Of a DNA stretch of 64,000 bases, positions 25,034 to 39,800 are shown piece by piece; position 1 is the stretch's first letter, and each line of letters begins with the position of its first letter. The notes under the pieces are model-generated. The model was not told where the DNA came from, did not search any database, and saw only the letters and a program-made list of their open reading frames with translations. A program made the position numbers and the translations under genes. The DNA comes from Plumapathes pennacea (lineage: Eukaryota > Cnidaria > Anthozoa > Antipatharia > Myriopathidae): contig OZ038464.1 in the NCBI GenBank assembly GCA_964036295.1, positions 3,538,501 to 3,602,500 of the forward strand, written 5' to 3'.

Positions 25034-25237
25034 AAGCCTTGTCCTCACTAGCGCATAAGCATAAGCATAAGCATAAGCATAAGAATAAGAGAGCGACAGT
25101 GGCGACATAAGCATAAGCATAAGGATCAAACATGTTCGTTCCTTATGCTTATGCTTATGCTTATGTCGCCACTGTCGCTCTCTTATTCTTATGCTTATGC
25201 TTATGCTTATGCTTATGCGCTAGTGAGGACAGGGCTT
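25034..25237. mobile_element. GCATAA-hexamer palindrome, copy 1
   Basis: A near-perfect 204-bp foldback. Ends TCCTCACTAGCGCATAAG; arms are mostly tandem GCATAA hexamers, plus GAGCGACAGTGGCGACATAA. No coding capacity. The second copy is at 31,822-31,997. Confidence 0.85.
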
Positions 25238-25364
25238 TAGCGGGGAGGTCAAGCTGTCATGTATTCTTCTGGCAGATACTCTACTAAGATCTTTGTCAGT
25301 CGTCTCAAATCAGAGGCATAGCCATGGTCCCGTTTTAGTATAGGCACGAGCAACCGAGCGAAGC

Positions 25365-27505
25365 GAGGGAGCTATCTAGGGGGCGGGGGTTTTGGCGCAT
25401 ACGCCTCGTTTTCCCTTTCAAGAATTTCTGCACAGCGGAGTCATAGTCGAACTTGAAGGATTATTTTGTGTAGATACGTGCCTTTTTGCCTAAAGGCAGC
25501 TACGCCACTGCAAATTGTGTTCTTGTGTTGCTTTATACCCTTGGACATCCTTGGACTTGTGATGTGTTGTTTGTGGATAAGTGTAGACATCGTTGAATAC
25601 AAAACGCTTTCTCGTTCGCTTTTATAGCCGCATGGTAGCAAGTCGCCACGTTAAAAACTCCGACCGCAGTAAGGAGAAGATTGTAACAAGCCGAACGATC
25701 ACTCGAAGATTGTAACAATCTAAACTATCACTTGGCTTCCATGTTTAGTCTGCTCGCAGCCGACTAACCTTGTCTTTGTAGGGCGGCCGAACACGATTTA
25801 CGCGGGTCCTGTTTGACATTTCTAGATATCGACAAGTAGCGCTATCTTTGGTTTTTGCTTAGAGCCACAAGACATATGTGGCTTCAAGTTAATAATTCGA
25901 GTCGGATCTGTTGGTCACACTGTCGCCCACTTTGCGGATGTTAAATATGCCTATTCCGCTTCAGTTATACTGTACTATGATTTGTACGATGATAAATTAC
26001 TATGATAGTCATAGTTCGTAATATTTTTAACTATATGCTGTAAACTTGCAAAGGTTGATACTGGGCTTTTTAGCTTCAAGTTGTGTTCTTTGTTTGCCTA
26101 CGTGCTCTGGCTTGTAGCCTAAAGGAATCTGACCCATGACCCGGCTAAAGCATAGCACGCAACAATCTGGCCACATACTAAGTTTCTTGAGTGTTAAAGC
26201 ATTTTAAACTCGAAGATTACCTCCTTGATGATCCACATTTACAGCTCTTTCGACTGGGTGTGTAGTCGCAGTTTTATCCGGCTCGGTGCTGTTCGTCCTA
26301 GTCAGTGACAAACACTACCAACAGGGGTGGAGTGAAATGAACAATAGCAGCCGTACGTAAGATGACTTCTTGAGGAGTTTGAATTTTAGTTGAATTGCGC
26401 AGCGAATAGAAGGAAAGCAAGGTATGACCCTCAATTTGGAAAGTGTAGTGTTCAACGACAGAAAGGCGGAGAACAAATCTCCCCGCTGCTGAACAATAGC
26501 ACCCAGTGCGAAACAAAGGCCCTTGTCATCTATCAGGAGACGTTCGTGACATGCTCGCGGTAAAACTGCGATAGCACGAGTTCAGATTTAGGAATACACC
26601 TTTGTTTTTTTGCGAAATTTTAAGCGTACGCCAATGATAGGGATTGTTATGCAAATTACATGGCCCCAAATGGCGAGTTTCAAGACATCACAGATTTGTC
26701 GGACTAAAAATTTGGAGATATCATTTGAAAGTTAACATATCGGTCTATTCTTGTGCAAAATTTCAACCCAATCCGTTAAAATCCGCTTGCACTGGAACTT
26801 CTTGAAAACATTACTAAATGACCGTTTTTCAGAAGCAGAGAAAATCGCGTCTGAAGATTTTCGGCGCACCGAACGGTGTTTGTTGACATAAGCATCTAAT
26901 CTGTCAAACATATGTCACTTTGATTCGCTTTGATGTAAAGCAGCGTCGTGTAATCTAGCTCAAGACCTCTTCTTTCGGCGGTTTTTTCGCTCAACAAACA
27001 GTGATTTTGCTCGTGGTTCTCTATGCTGAATCCCACACACAATGTTTGTGTTTTTCCAGATGTCATGTGATATGTAGGTGTTGTATGAGACGCATGAGCT
27101 TGACGAGTGATGACAGATTGCTATTTTGATTGAAATTGCGTTCGAGATACCTCGCATTCCAAAGAGATAAAATTTTAATGTCATGTCTTTTACCATAGCT
27201 AAGAGTGACTGAGATACAGACTTCAGAAGTCACGAAAATCAATCAACTTGCATTTGAGTGATTCAAATATGAAGATTTTCGTTTGTACAACGGTTTCTGC
27301 TACATTACGTGGTACGTCGAAACACAAGACGATAACAATTGGTTTCCTGTTGCGTCAACAACATTCTATACATGTTTCGTTGCCCCTTGAGTGGAAATAA
27401 AAGATTCAATTATTAAACACGCGCTCCGGGCGTTTATTCCAGCATTTACGGTATTTTGACAACAAACTTCAGTGCTCGTGCCTATACTAGAACGGGACCA
27501 TCACC
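25365..27505 (+). repeat. 2.1-2.3-kb tandem unit a
   Basis: Starts GAGGGAGCTATCTAGGG and runs to the next such start. No open frame with a recognised domain. Its left border carries an inverted copy of GTGCCTATACTAAAACGGGACC-type sequence. Confidence 0.8.
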
Positions 27506-29822
27506 GAGGGAGCCATCTAGGGCAAGGTTTTGGGGCATACGCCTCGCCTTTCCTTCCATATATTTCTGCAGAGCAAAGTCATAGTCAAACTTGAAGGATT
27601 CTTTTGTGTATGCACGTGCCCTTTAGCCTAGAGGCAGCTACGCCACTACAGATCGTGTTCTTGTGTTGCTTTATACCCTTGAACATCCTTGGACATATGA
27701 TGTGTTGTTACTGTAGGTGTTGTCCGATAAATAGCATGTGAATATAAAAAGTAGACATTGCGTTGAATGCAAAACGCTTTCTCGTTCGCTTTTATAGCCG
27801 CATGGTAACAAGTCGCCACGTTAAAAACTCCGACCGGAGTAAGGAGAAAATTGTAACAAGCCAAACTATTACTTGGCTTCCATGTTTGGTCTGCTCACAC
27901 CTGACTAACATATTGTCTTTGTAAGGCGGCCGAACACGATTTACGTGGGTCCTGTTTGACTTTTCAAGATATCGACAAGTAGTGCTATCTTTGGTTTTTG
28001 CTTAGAGCCACAAGACATATGTGGCTCCAAGTTAGTAATTCGAGTTTGATCTGTCGATCACACTGTCGCCCATTTTGCGGATATTAAATATGTCTATTCC
28101 GCCTCAGTTACACCCTTCTTATACTATGATTTGTACTATGATAAATTACTGTGATCTTAGTTCGTAATATTTTAACTATATGCTGTAAACTCGCTAAGGT
28201 TGATACTAGGTTTTTTTAGCTTCTTGTGGTGTTCTTTGTTTGCCTTCGTGCTCTTGAATCTGCAAAGAATCTGACTCATGACCCGGCTAAACAGCACGGA
28301 ACGATCTGGCCACATAACAAGCTTGTTAAGTGTGTAAGCATTTTAAACTCGAGGATTACCTCCTTGATGATCCACATTTACAGCTCTTTCGACTGGGTGT
28401 GCAATCACAGTTTTATCCGGCTCGGTGCCGTTCGTCCTACTAAAAGGGGTGGAGTGAAATGAACAATAGCAGCCGTACCTAAGATGACTTCTTGAGGAGT
28501 TTGAGTTTTAGTTGAATTGCGCAGCGAATAGAAGGAAAGCAAGGTATGATCCTCGATTTTGAAAGTGTAGTGTTTAACGACAGAAAGGCGGAGAACAAAT
28601 CCCCCGCTGCTGAACAATAGCACCCAGTGCGAAACAAAGGCCCTTGTCATCTATCAGGAGACGTTCGTGACATGCTCGCGGTAAAACTGCGATAGCACAC
28701 GTTCAGATTTAGGAATATACCTTTGTTTTTTGCGAAATTTTAAGCGTACGCCAATGTTAGGGATTGTTATGCAAATTAACATGGCCCCAAATGGCGAGTT
28801 TCAAGTTGGACTATTGAACCGATAGTATTCTTGTACTTCAGACATGTTGATCTAAAAAGGTGTCTCTGATTTTCGATATTTTGTTTGGTTCGGAAATTAT
28901 TTAAATTCAAAGTCGGGCGACGTGCTTTTTGAGAAAAGTTTTTACGGCAAATAAAATAACTCGGGTTCTAAAGCGAAAACAAAAAATCGGAGAAAACATT
29001 TGAAAGTTAACATATCGGTCTATACTTGTGCAAAATTTCAACCCAATCCGTTAAGATCCGCTTGCACTGGAAGTTCTAGAAAACGCTACTAAACGACCGT
29101 TTTTCAGAAGAAGAGAAAATTGCGTCTAAAGATTTTCGGTGTCCCGACGGTGTTTGTTGACATAAGCATCTAATCTGTCAAACATATGTCACTTTGATTC
29201 GCTTTGATGTAAAGCAGCGTCCTGTAATCTAGCTCAAGACCTCTTCTTTTAGCGGTTTTTGCTCAACAAACAGTGATTTTCCTCGTGGTTTCTCTATGCT
29301 GAATCACACACACAATGTTTGCGTTTTCCAGATGTCACGCGATATGTCGGTGTTGCATGGGACGCATGAGCTGACGAGTGATGACAGATTGCTGTTTTGA
29401 TTGAAATTGCGTTCGAGATACCTCGCATTCCAAGGAGATAAAATTTTAATGTCATGTCTTTTACAATAGCTAACAGTGACTGAGATACAGACTTCAGAAG
29501 TCACGAATATAAATGAACATGCATTTCAGTGATTCAAATATGAAGATTTTCGTTTGTTCAACGTACGGTTTCTGCTACATTACGTGGTACTTCGAAACAC
29601 TAGACGATAAACAATTGGTTTCTTGTTGCGTCCACAACGTTCTTTTCATGGTTCGTTGCCTGGGGTGATATTAAAACAACAGTTAGATTGCCGAGCATTT
29701 GCCTTGAGTGGGAAAGAAAGATCCTATTATTAAACACGCGCCCCGGGCGTTTATTCCAGCATTTACGGTATTTTGACAACAAACTTCAGTGCTCGTGCCT
29801 ATACTAAAAGGGGACCATCACC
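27506..29822 (+). repeat. 2.1-2.3-kb tandem unit b
   Basis: Second unit of the array, with an extra segment of about 180 bp near 28,800-28,990 relative to unit a. Confidence 0.8.
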
Positions 29823-30377
29823 GAGGGAGCCATCTACGGCAAGGTTTTGGGGCATACGCCTCGTCTTTCCTTCCATGAATTTCTGCAGAGCGAAGTCATG
29901 GTCGAACTTAAAGGATTCTTTTCTGTATGCATGTGCCCTTTAGCCTAGAGGAAGCTACGCCACTGCAGATCGTCTTCTTGTGTTGTTTTATACCCTTGAA
30001 CATGTGATGTGTTGATACTGTAGGTACTGTGCAATACAAAAATAGCATATGGATAAGCGTTGATATTTCGTTTAATACAAAACGCTTCCTCGTTCGCTTT
30101 TATTGCCGCATGGTAACAATTCACCTAATTAAAAACTCCGACCGGAGTAAGGAAAAGATTGTAACAAGCCAAACGATCACTTGGCTTCCATATTTGGTCT
30201 GCTCAAAGCTGACTAACATATTGTCTTTGTAAGGCGGCCGAACACGATTTACGCGGGTCCTGTTTGACTTTCCTTGATATCGACAAGTAGCGCTATCTTT
30301 GGTTTTTGCTAAGAGCCACACGACATATGTGGCTCCAAGTTAGTAATTCGAGTGGGATCTGTTGGTCCGCACTGTCG
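29823..30377 (+). repeat. 2.1-2.3-kb tandem unit c, truncated
   Basis: First 550 bp of the unit, cut off by the CGAAACAAC-arm element at 30,378. Confidence 0.8.
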
Positions 30378-30772
30378 GGGTGTTACTAAAACACGAAACA
30401 ACGAAACAGCGAAACGACGAAACAACGAAACAACGAAACAGCGAAACAGTTAATTTTTAACTAAAATTAACGGTAATAACTAATAGGGTGATTATTACAG
30501 GGAAGCAACGAATTCTTAACTAAAATTTACTGCAATAACTAATACCTATGTATGAAGGCCGTTATCATGCTGCGTCAAGTTGGCATCATCTGTCTTTGAG
30601 CACTGGTATTTCCGGTATTACCGGAGTGTTGTAACGCATTCAGGTTTTATAGTAACAGCATCAAAGAACAGATTTCCAATCACACACACTGAATATTCTA
30701 ATGATAAAATGGCTCCAGAGAAACTCGATCCAGCCCCCCACAATTCCCAACCCCCACCCCCTCTCAAACACA
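30378..30772 (+). mobile_element. Left part of a CGAAACAAC-arm element, copy 4
   Basis: Almost identical to copy 3, and also lacking its right arm. It was duplicated together with the block that follows it, and it truncates the third 2.3-kb tandem unit. Confidence 0.7.
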
Positions 30773-31821
30773 TACACACACACAATGCAACCCTGTATGC
30801 TGTTTTTTGTTTAGTGCTTTTATTGCTTGTCCATCTCTTCAGTAAGGCAATGCATAACGAAAAAAAGTCGGCAATTAGCCTTGTTATGATTATAAGTTGT
30901 TAATGTATTAGGATTTTGTTTTAGAATGACCTAATATCTATAATGCGGAGAGCACTACAATATGGACACTAATTTCTGACCCTTTGCTGTCCGTATTAGA
31001 AAAGTTTGACTGCATTCCCTTTTCATGTTCGATATTAAAACGAGATAATGTGGGTGGCAGTTTTTATCTCGCGAATCCCACTAACTTTTAGCAAAATGGA
31101 CAAACACGCTTATATCAAATAACAACTTCAATGAATTTGGACAGCGCGTATTATATCAAATAATGCAAACTTCGATTTCTCCTGCAAAGCAATTGTTTGA
31201 AATCAGCATTGTATTGTATGATATAAGTGATTTTACTGTATGTGTGTATTTTACATTATTTGATATAAACAGCTAAATAATGACAAAGGACACCTTTTGT
31301 TTGTTAAATAATATTTTTACAATGGGCGCCTTATGTGCCCGGTAGACAACATGAAGCGCAAACACACACCATATTTTTCTCCTTTCGTTGTGTGGTGCAG
31401 CACTCAGTGACTTCGAAAAAATGATTGCGTCAAAACGTCGGTAAAACAAAGGTTGCTCTTGTTGAGCAGTACCAAAGTAATAGTCCAATGCCAGAGCGAG
31501 GGGGTATCTGCGATTATCGTATTCCTAGTAAAAGCAAAGAACTGATTACAGACACGCCGAAACACATCATGACCAAAATAGCGCCAGCCGGTCCAGTTAC
31601 ACATTCCTGCCATTCAAGCTGTCAAGATTGACAAGTTGTTCCTGTTTACAAACTCCTGCACGGACGCAAGTGCTGTGAAAACTGACACTGCCCAGCTAGC
31701 ATGATTGACTTGTTATTTCTGTTTACAGATTCCAGTGCATTTAAATCAAGTACATTCTGTGTTTCTCTGTGGCTGGTACGGTGCAGTTCCAAGAGTTAAA
31801 GGTAAGATGCACTCTTGAATT

Positions 31822-31997
31822 TCCTCACTAGCGCATAAGCATAAGCATAAGCATAAGAATAAGAGAGCGACAGTGGCGACATAAGCATAAGCATAAGGAT
31901 CAAACATGTTCGTTCCTTATGCTTATGCTTATGCTTATGTCGCCACTGTCGCTCTCTTATGCTTATGCTTATGCTTATGCTTATGCGCTAGTGAGGA
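31822..31997. mobile_element. GCATAA-hexamer palindrome, copy 2
   Basis: As the element at 25,034-25,237 but with fewer hexamers in each arm and a trimmed left end. Confidence 0.85.
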
Positions 31998-32008
31998 CAG
32001 GGCTTTAG

Positions 32009-33090
32009 CGGGGAGGTCGCTGAAGTTCGGATTCCCAGGTACAGCTTTATTACTAGAAATATGAGGGTGTTATGATTATCGCAAATTTCGTGGTAAACTT
32101 TATCATACATACGCAAAAAAATATCGCCAAAACATCTTGTCGGAATGATCCTTATACCGACAAAACATTTCGATTTTCGTTCTGTATAGAGGAACACAAC
32201 ATTTCGCCGTTAATTAACTGCGACATTTACTGTCTGTATATAGAGGAACACAACATTTCGTTGTTAATTAACGGCGAGATTTTCGTTCTGTATAGAGGAA
32301 CACAACATTTCGCTGTTAATTTTTCCACCGCCAAAAATTGTCAAAGCCAGGAATTACAAAAGTTAATGTGGGTGGCAGTTTTTTGCACAGATTTTACCCT
32401 GAATGAATCACACAGAAATCTGATACAAAATGAATTAGGTATTGCTGTATGACGAGTGAAATGATTGCGTCAAAACTTCGGTAAAACAAAGGTTGCTCTT
32501 GTTGAGCAGTACCAAAGTAATAGTCCAATGCCAGAGCGAGGGGGTATCTGCGATTATCGTATTCCTAGTAAAAACCAAAGAACTGATTATAGACACGCCG
32601 AAACACATCACGACCAAAATAGCGCCAGCCGGTCCAGTTACACATTCCTGCCATTCAAGCTGTCAAGATTGACAAGTTGTTCCTGTTTACAAAACCCCTG
32701 CACGGACGGCAAGTGCTGTGAAAACTGACACTGCCCAGCTAACATGATTGACTTGTTATTCCTGTTTACAGATTCCAGTGCATTTAAATCAAGTACATTC
32801 TGTGTTTCTCTGTGAAGTTCCAAGAGTTAAAGGTAAGATGCACTCTTGAAATCTCTTAGCGGGGAGGTCGCTGAAGTTCGGATTCCCAGGTACAGCTTTA
32901 TTACTAGAAATACGAGGGTGTTATGATTATGGCAAATTTCGTGATAAACTTTATATACATACGCAAAAAAATATCGCCAAAACATCTTGTCGGAATGATC
33001 CTTATACCGACAAAACATTTCGATTTTCGTTCTGTATAGAGAAACACAACATTTCGCTGTTAATTTTTCCACCGCCAAAAACTGTCAAAG
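32009..33090 (+). repeat. Secondary duplications of the composite block
   Basis: GCGGGGAGGTCGCTGAAGTT starts blocks at about 32,009 and 32,859 that share 230-330 bp. Between them, 32,457-32,850 repeats 24,628-25,020. The shorter version lacks GGCTGGTACGGTGC in the exon-like module. Confidence 0.75.
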
Positions 33091-33106
33091 CCAGGAATTA
33101 CAAAAG

Positions 33107-33728
33107 TTACGACAGCGATATATTTACTTCAGACCTCAAAAATATCCCTTGGAATATTATTGAACTTGAGTCAAGCGCGAAGGATGCCTGGAATTCCTTT
33201 CGGGATATGTTTATGACAGCAGCCGATACCCACGCTCCAGTTGAAATTCGTCGCGTACGCGGCAAATCATTACCCTGGATAACACCATCAATAAAGGAGC
33301 TAATGAAGCAGCGTGATTACCAGCACAAAAAAGCATCAGCACAAACAAAGAGCTTCACTGGAGCAGCTACAAAAGAATACGAAATGCGATCACAATGAAA
33401 CTTCGGAAAGAAAAGAGCTGCTATCATTCGACACAATTATCAGGAAAACAAAGCTCAAAAGAAATGTGGAAAACCCTAAATGAAATCTTGCCAGAAAAAG
33501 GAAAGGTGAACACTGTCGCCCCAAATCTTGATGGCTTAACAGCATCCAATTTCAACAAATTCTTTACAACAATAGCCGATACACTTTGCCACCGCTTTAG
33601 ATCAAATACTACAATGCCCAAGATCCTAATCCCGAGAGTAAACAAAGACTTTGCACTACAGAACACTACAGAAAGTTTTGTATTGAAGGAACTAAAACAT
33701 CTTAAGTCAAGTAAGGCTACTGGCCTCT

Positions 33729-33730
<2 letters not shown>
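33107..33730 (+). pseudogene. Truncated LINE (CR1/Jockey-like) ORF2 fragment
   Basis: Two overlapping frames encode the linker between endonuclease and reverse transcriptase. The first contains RRVRGKSLPWITPSIKELMK. A frameshift near 33,390 leads to the second: KEMWKTLNEILPEKG, FNKFFTTIADTL and LKSSKATGL, the usual entry into the reverse transcriptase. The copy stops there, abutting a CA microsatellite, and lacks catalytic motifs. It is inactive. Confidence 0.8.
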
Positions 33731-33790
<60 letters not shown>

Positions 33791-33795
33791 CACAA
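33731..33795. repeat. CA microsatellite
   Basis: About 30 CA dinucleotides with one CG interruption, at the junction between the LINE fragment and a third partial copy of the 24-kb repeat block. Confidence 0.95.
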
Positions 33796-34140
33796 TGCAA
33801 CCCTGTATGCTGTTTTTTGCTTAGTGGTTTTATTGCTTGTCCATCTCTTCAGTAAGGCAATGGATAACGAAAAAAAAAAATGTCCGAAACGATCAAAAAC
33901 TCGACAGGAGACTACATACCAAACTTGAAACCGAAACGGCTGTAACAATTTGTTATGATTATAAGTTGTTGTTGTTTTAGGATTTTGTTTTAGAATGACC
34001 TAATATCTATAATGCGGAGAGCACTACAATATGGACACTAATTTCTGACCCTTTGCTGTCCGTATTAGAAAAGTTTGACTGCATTCCCTTTTCATGTTCG
34101 ATATTAAAACGAGATAATGTGGGTGGCAGTTTTTATCTCG
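33796..34140 (+). repeat. Third partial copy of the 24.0-24.3 kb block
   Basis: Matches 23,985-24,290 and 30,778-31,080 (starts ACAATGCAACCCTGTATGCT, ends near TTTTTATCTCGCGAATC), with a small insert around 33,870-33,950. Confidence 0.75.
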
Positions 34141-34159
34141 CGAATCGCACAAGGTGGGA

Positions 34160-36250
<2,091 letters not shown>

Positions 36251-36867
36251 ACTTTGTCAAGAACGGCCGTATGCTTGTTGAAGGTGCTTTGAATTTGAAT
36301 TTGAAGGTAAGTAACAAATGCGTTCATATAAGAGATGTGTAGTTCTTTTTCGTTTATAATGGCGTGTGATCGCGCAAAACAGCCAAATGTACTGACTGTG
36401 TGACGCACCTGGTACTGGCAAGAAAACTAAACAGTTTGCTAACAGGTATTTGTGTAGAAGAGGAAGTGCAACGAACGATCTCCGACCGTCTGATAATCAA
36501 GCTTGTATTTGTGCAGGTGAAGCATTAACAGCCCCACCCCCGTTTGACTCTTTTGAGCCAATGGAAGCGCTGTTCATTAGCAAGGCAGTATACTATCAAT
36601 ACGAACTCGTTTCGACAGGAGAGAATAGCTGCGTAGGTGTGGTGTGTAGTTGTGTGCGTGTGATGCTTTTACGAACCGCACATTACAGAAACGCTAACAA
36701 GTATTCTTCGATACATTTCATAGGTGGACTGAGCTGAACTCCACACCAGATGCAGTGCAAGTTGAGCAACAAAAGACCGACGCAATATTTCACGAACAGT
36801 AAGAATACTAAATGAGATTGAAGCTGTAAATAATCTGCATTCTAAAAAATCTGCCGCCCTAGTCAAA
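36251..36867 (+). promoter_or_regulatory. Putative 5' untranslated exons of the NACHT-LRR gene
   Basis: A possible non-coding exon at 36,251-36,306 is bounded by TTTGCAG and GTAAG. Further acceptor-like sites precede 36,517 and 36,724 (TTTCATAG then GTGGACTGAG); the last would open the exon that carries the ATG at 36,868. No TATA box or terminator was identified. This is inferred from splice signals only. Confidence 0.35.
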
Positions 36868-39800
36868 ATGGATGCATGTTTCAACTTCCTCGGTAAAAAG
36901 TGCTTCCATAGACTGTCATTAATCGGAATTTTCATCTTCGCTTTAACGGGAGCTGCCATTCTGGGTACGCTTCTTTCCAAAGAACCGGATGAACCAGAAA
37001 CGTTTCGTTGCTACATAAATGGCAAAGAAAGGGCTTCCGATAACTTTCGAGATCGCTGCTACAAGGAATACGACAAGCAGTACAATAAGAACTTTCCATT
37101 GTACGGCTTTGCCTTGCTGAACTTTCCTCTCGTTTTGCTGGTATGTGTTGTGTACTCTCAGTGCGTGAAACAGCGAGTTGATCAACTGGAAATAGGAATT
37201 GCAAGATCAGAAAACCCATTGAATTATAGTATGTTTAAAGCATATGTCGTGCATTTGCTGATCAGATCCGTTTTGATGACGTTGTTTCTGGTCGTGCAGT
37301 GGACAGTTATTTATCCAAGCACATTTCCCGCAGCGTTTACCTGTTTTGACACCAACTCTACAGAAAACAGAACCTCAACAATAACCTCAGACTACAGCTG
37401 CAAGAACACTCAAGCAAGAATAAAAACAATCTCCGGAATTTTTCTGTTTGCAGTAACTACAATGTTATTGGGGATTTCTCTTGCTGAGTTGATGAACCTC
37501 TATAAAGAAAGAACCAACTTGACCACAGATGAAAACTTCTGCAAAACGTATCTTCTGAATCCAAATATTGGTCCGGATGTCGAGGAAGGTAGGCCCGGAG
37601 CCTCGCAAACAACCAAACCAAGTCCGCCAATAAATAGAAAGGTCCCATCCAAAGAGAGTATCAAGAAGTTTCAAGAGAGACTTTTGGAGCAAATTGAACG
37701 CGAGACTGAGTTTATCAAGTCACCCATTCCATCAAATGAAGAATCGAAGAAATGGAAACTGGACGAAATTTTTGTAAATTTGGTCATCCAAACTGGGAGA
37801 AAAAATGAAGCTCACCGTCTTGAAACAGAAGATAGGGATACAATTCTCAACGCATACATGGATGCAGAGCCCGATAAATGTACATTCGAAGAGCCAATGA
37901 GTATATTTTCGCCAAGCAAGGATTCAGAGGACATTACTAAGTCACCACGTACGGTTCTGGCAGTCGGACGTCCAGGGATAGGGAAAAGCTGTTTATCCAG
38001 TAAAATCCTACGAGAATGGGCTAAAATGAAAACTAAGAAAGGAGGACAAGCCACCGAACAAACCGTTGGACAAGGCACCGAGCAAGTCGAACAAGCCGAA
38101 GAAGACACGAAAAAAAACGATGAAGCCGAACAAGACACGAAAGAAACCGACGAAGCCGAACAGGTCCCAAAAGAAACCTCCGAACACGTTACAAGGCAAA
38201 GTGAACAAGCAGGGCAAACTACCGAAGAAGAGCAAGCTGGAGGAGCTGAACAAGCAACCGATCAAAGCAAACTAATGGGGCAAGTTGAGCAAACTGAATC
38301 AGCTGCAAAACAAGCTGAGCAAAGAGAACAGAAGAACAAAGCCTTCAAACGAGCCGAAGCAGAAGAACGAGTAGAGCAAGCTGGCAATGACGACAGAAGA
38401 ACCGAAGAAACGGTGAAACATTTGGACTTCGCTTTCTTATTGGAGTTCCGAAATCTGAATGAAAAGATGCATGAAAAGGGAATTTCTCTCAAGAAGCTTT
38501 TGAGAAGTTCGCTTTTCTCTGTAAATCTCAGCGACGAAGTACTTCAGCACATTTTGGACAATCCTCGAAACGTTCTTGTCATATTCGATGGTTTGGACGA
38601 GGCAAAGGATATCGGCCAAGGTATAAAAGAAGAAAAGGCATTCCTCAACGAGGATGACTTGATGATGCCTGTTGGTGCACTGTTTGCCAAGCTTGTAAGA
38701 GGAAGTCTGTTGTCAGGGGCAACAGTTCTCACTACAACAAGATCTACCGCATTATCCGATAGTGTGGTTTCGAAGTTTTACGAGGACGTAAACTCAGGAG
38801 AGTTGCGACGTGTAGAAATTCTTGGTTTCACGGAAGATAAAGTCGAAGCCTTTATCAACAGATTCGCCTCTTCCGATGGGGAAATGCAACGCAACATCTG
38901 GACCCACATCAAAGCAAACGCAAATCTGCTGTCTCTGTGCTACATCCCTGTCACCTGTTTCATAGTGTGCCAGGCTTTGCAGAGTTTCTTCGAAAGAAAT
39001 CAAGGCACAAGCGATGGTCAGCTGCCGAAAACACTCACAGAGATCTACAAAATGGCTCTCACGTATTTCATAAAGAACCATGATCACTCCTCGTACCAAA
39101 CAGACGAACAAAGTGGTAAAGAGCTCGAGGACAACAAATTCAAAGAATCCGTGGAAAAAACACTCGGAAAACTTGGCATGTTAGCCAAACAAGGAGTAGA
39201 GGAGGGGAAGTTAATATTTGAAAAGACAGACATCACGGAGTCTGCGCAGATCAGCGACGAGAAACTGCAAGCATTGGCGGACAGCGGTTTGCTCCATCAG
39301 CTCCCAAAGCGTGACAATAAAGAGAAGTACTGTTTTATTCATTTGACATTTCAAGAATTTTTGGCTGCAAGAGTCATTGCTAACGAAAGCGGAACAAAGC
39401 TTCGAACCTTTTCAAAGTCTGTTATGAAGGATTTAAATATGGGGATGGTCCTTCGATTTGTGGCTGGACTGCTGAGAGGTCGCAAGGACAGCAAGTGCAT
39501 TGACAACTTGTTAGCGCCTTTCATTAGAAAGAGGATCGTCACATGTATGCCATGTACTGTGCAAACTGACTTGAGCCATTTTTTCTTTAGTGACGAATTT
39601 CTATTACTATTGCAATGTTTGTTCGAGCTCCAAGATGAAGAGAGAGCAAAAGAAGTTTCCAAGCAGAATATGGAAAGTAGAGATTTTTGGCTCCAAGGAA
39701 TTAGCGACTCGGACTGCGGGGCTCTCGTATTCTTCTTCAAGCATTCGAATAAGATTCGCTTTTCCCTTTGTAACAGTTTCATCGGGCCTCGTGGCTGTGC

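Larger units (their letters stand above)
23585..25237 (+). repeat. 1.65-kb composite repeat, copy 1
   Basis: Contains the truncated CGAAACAAC element, a CA-rich tract, an open frame at 23,787-24,110 (107 codons, one hydrophobic stretch LVLLLLVHLF, no recognised domain), the exon-like module and the GCATAA palindrome. The same order recurs at 30,378-31,997 with very few differences. Confidence 0.85.
30378..31997 (+). repeat. 1.65-kb composite repeat, copy 2
   Basis: Near-identical to 23,585-25,237. The 107-codon frame at 30,580-30,903 is unchanged. As silent positions and flanking DNA are equally conserved, this shows recent duplication rather than selection on a protein. Confidence 0.85.

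Noticed and set aside
33424..33948. 174-codon minus-strand frame with a Cys-Val run
   Set aside because: This is the shadow of the LINE fragment and the CA microsatellite.
38008..38265. Phe/Gly-rich minus-strand frame
   Set aside because: Antisense of the Glu/Gln-rich insert of the NACHT-LRR protein.
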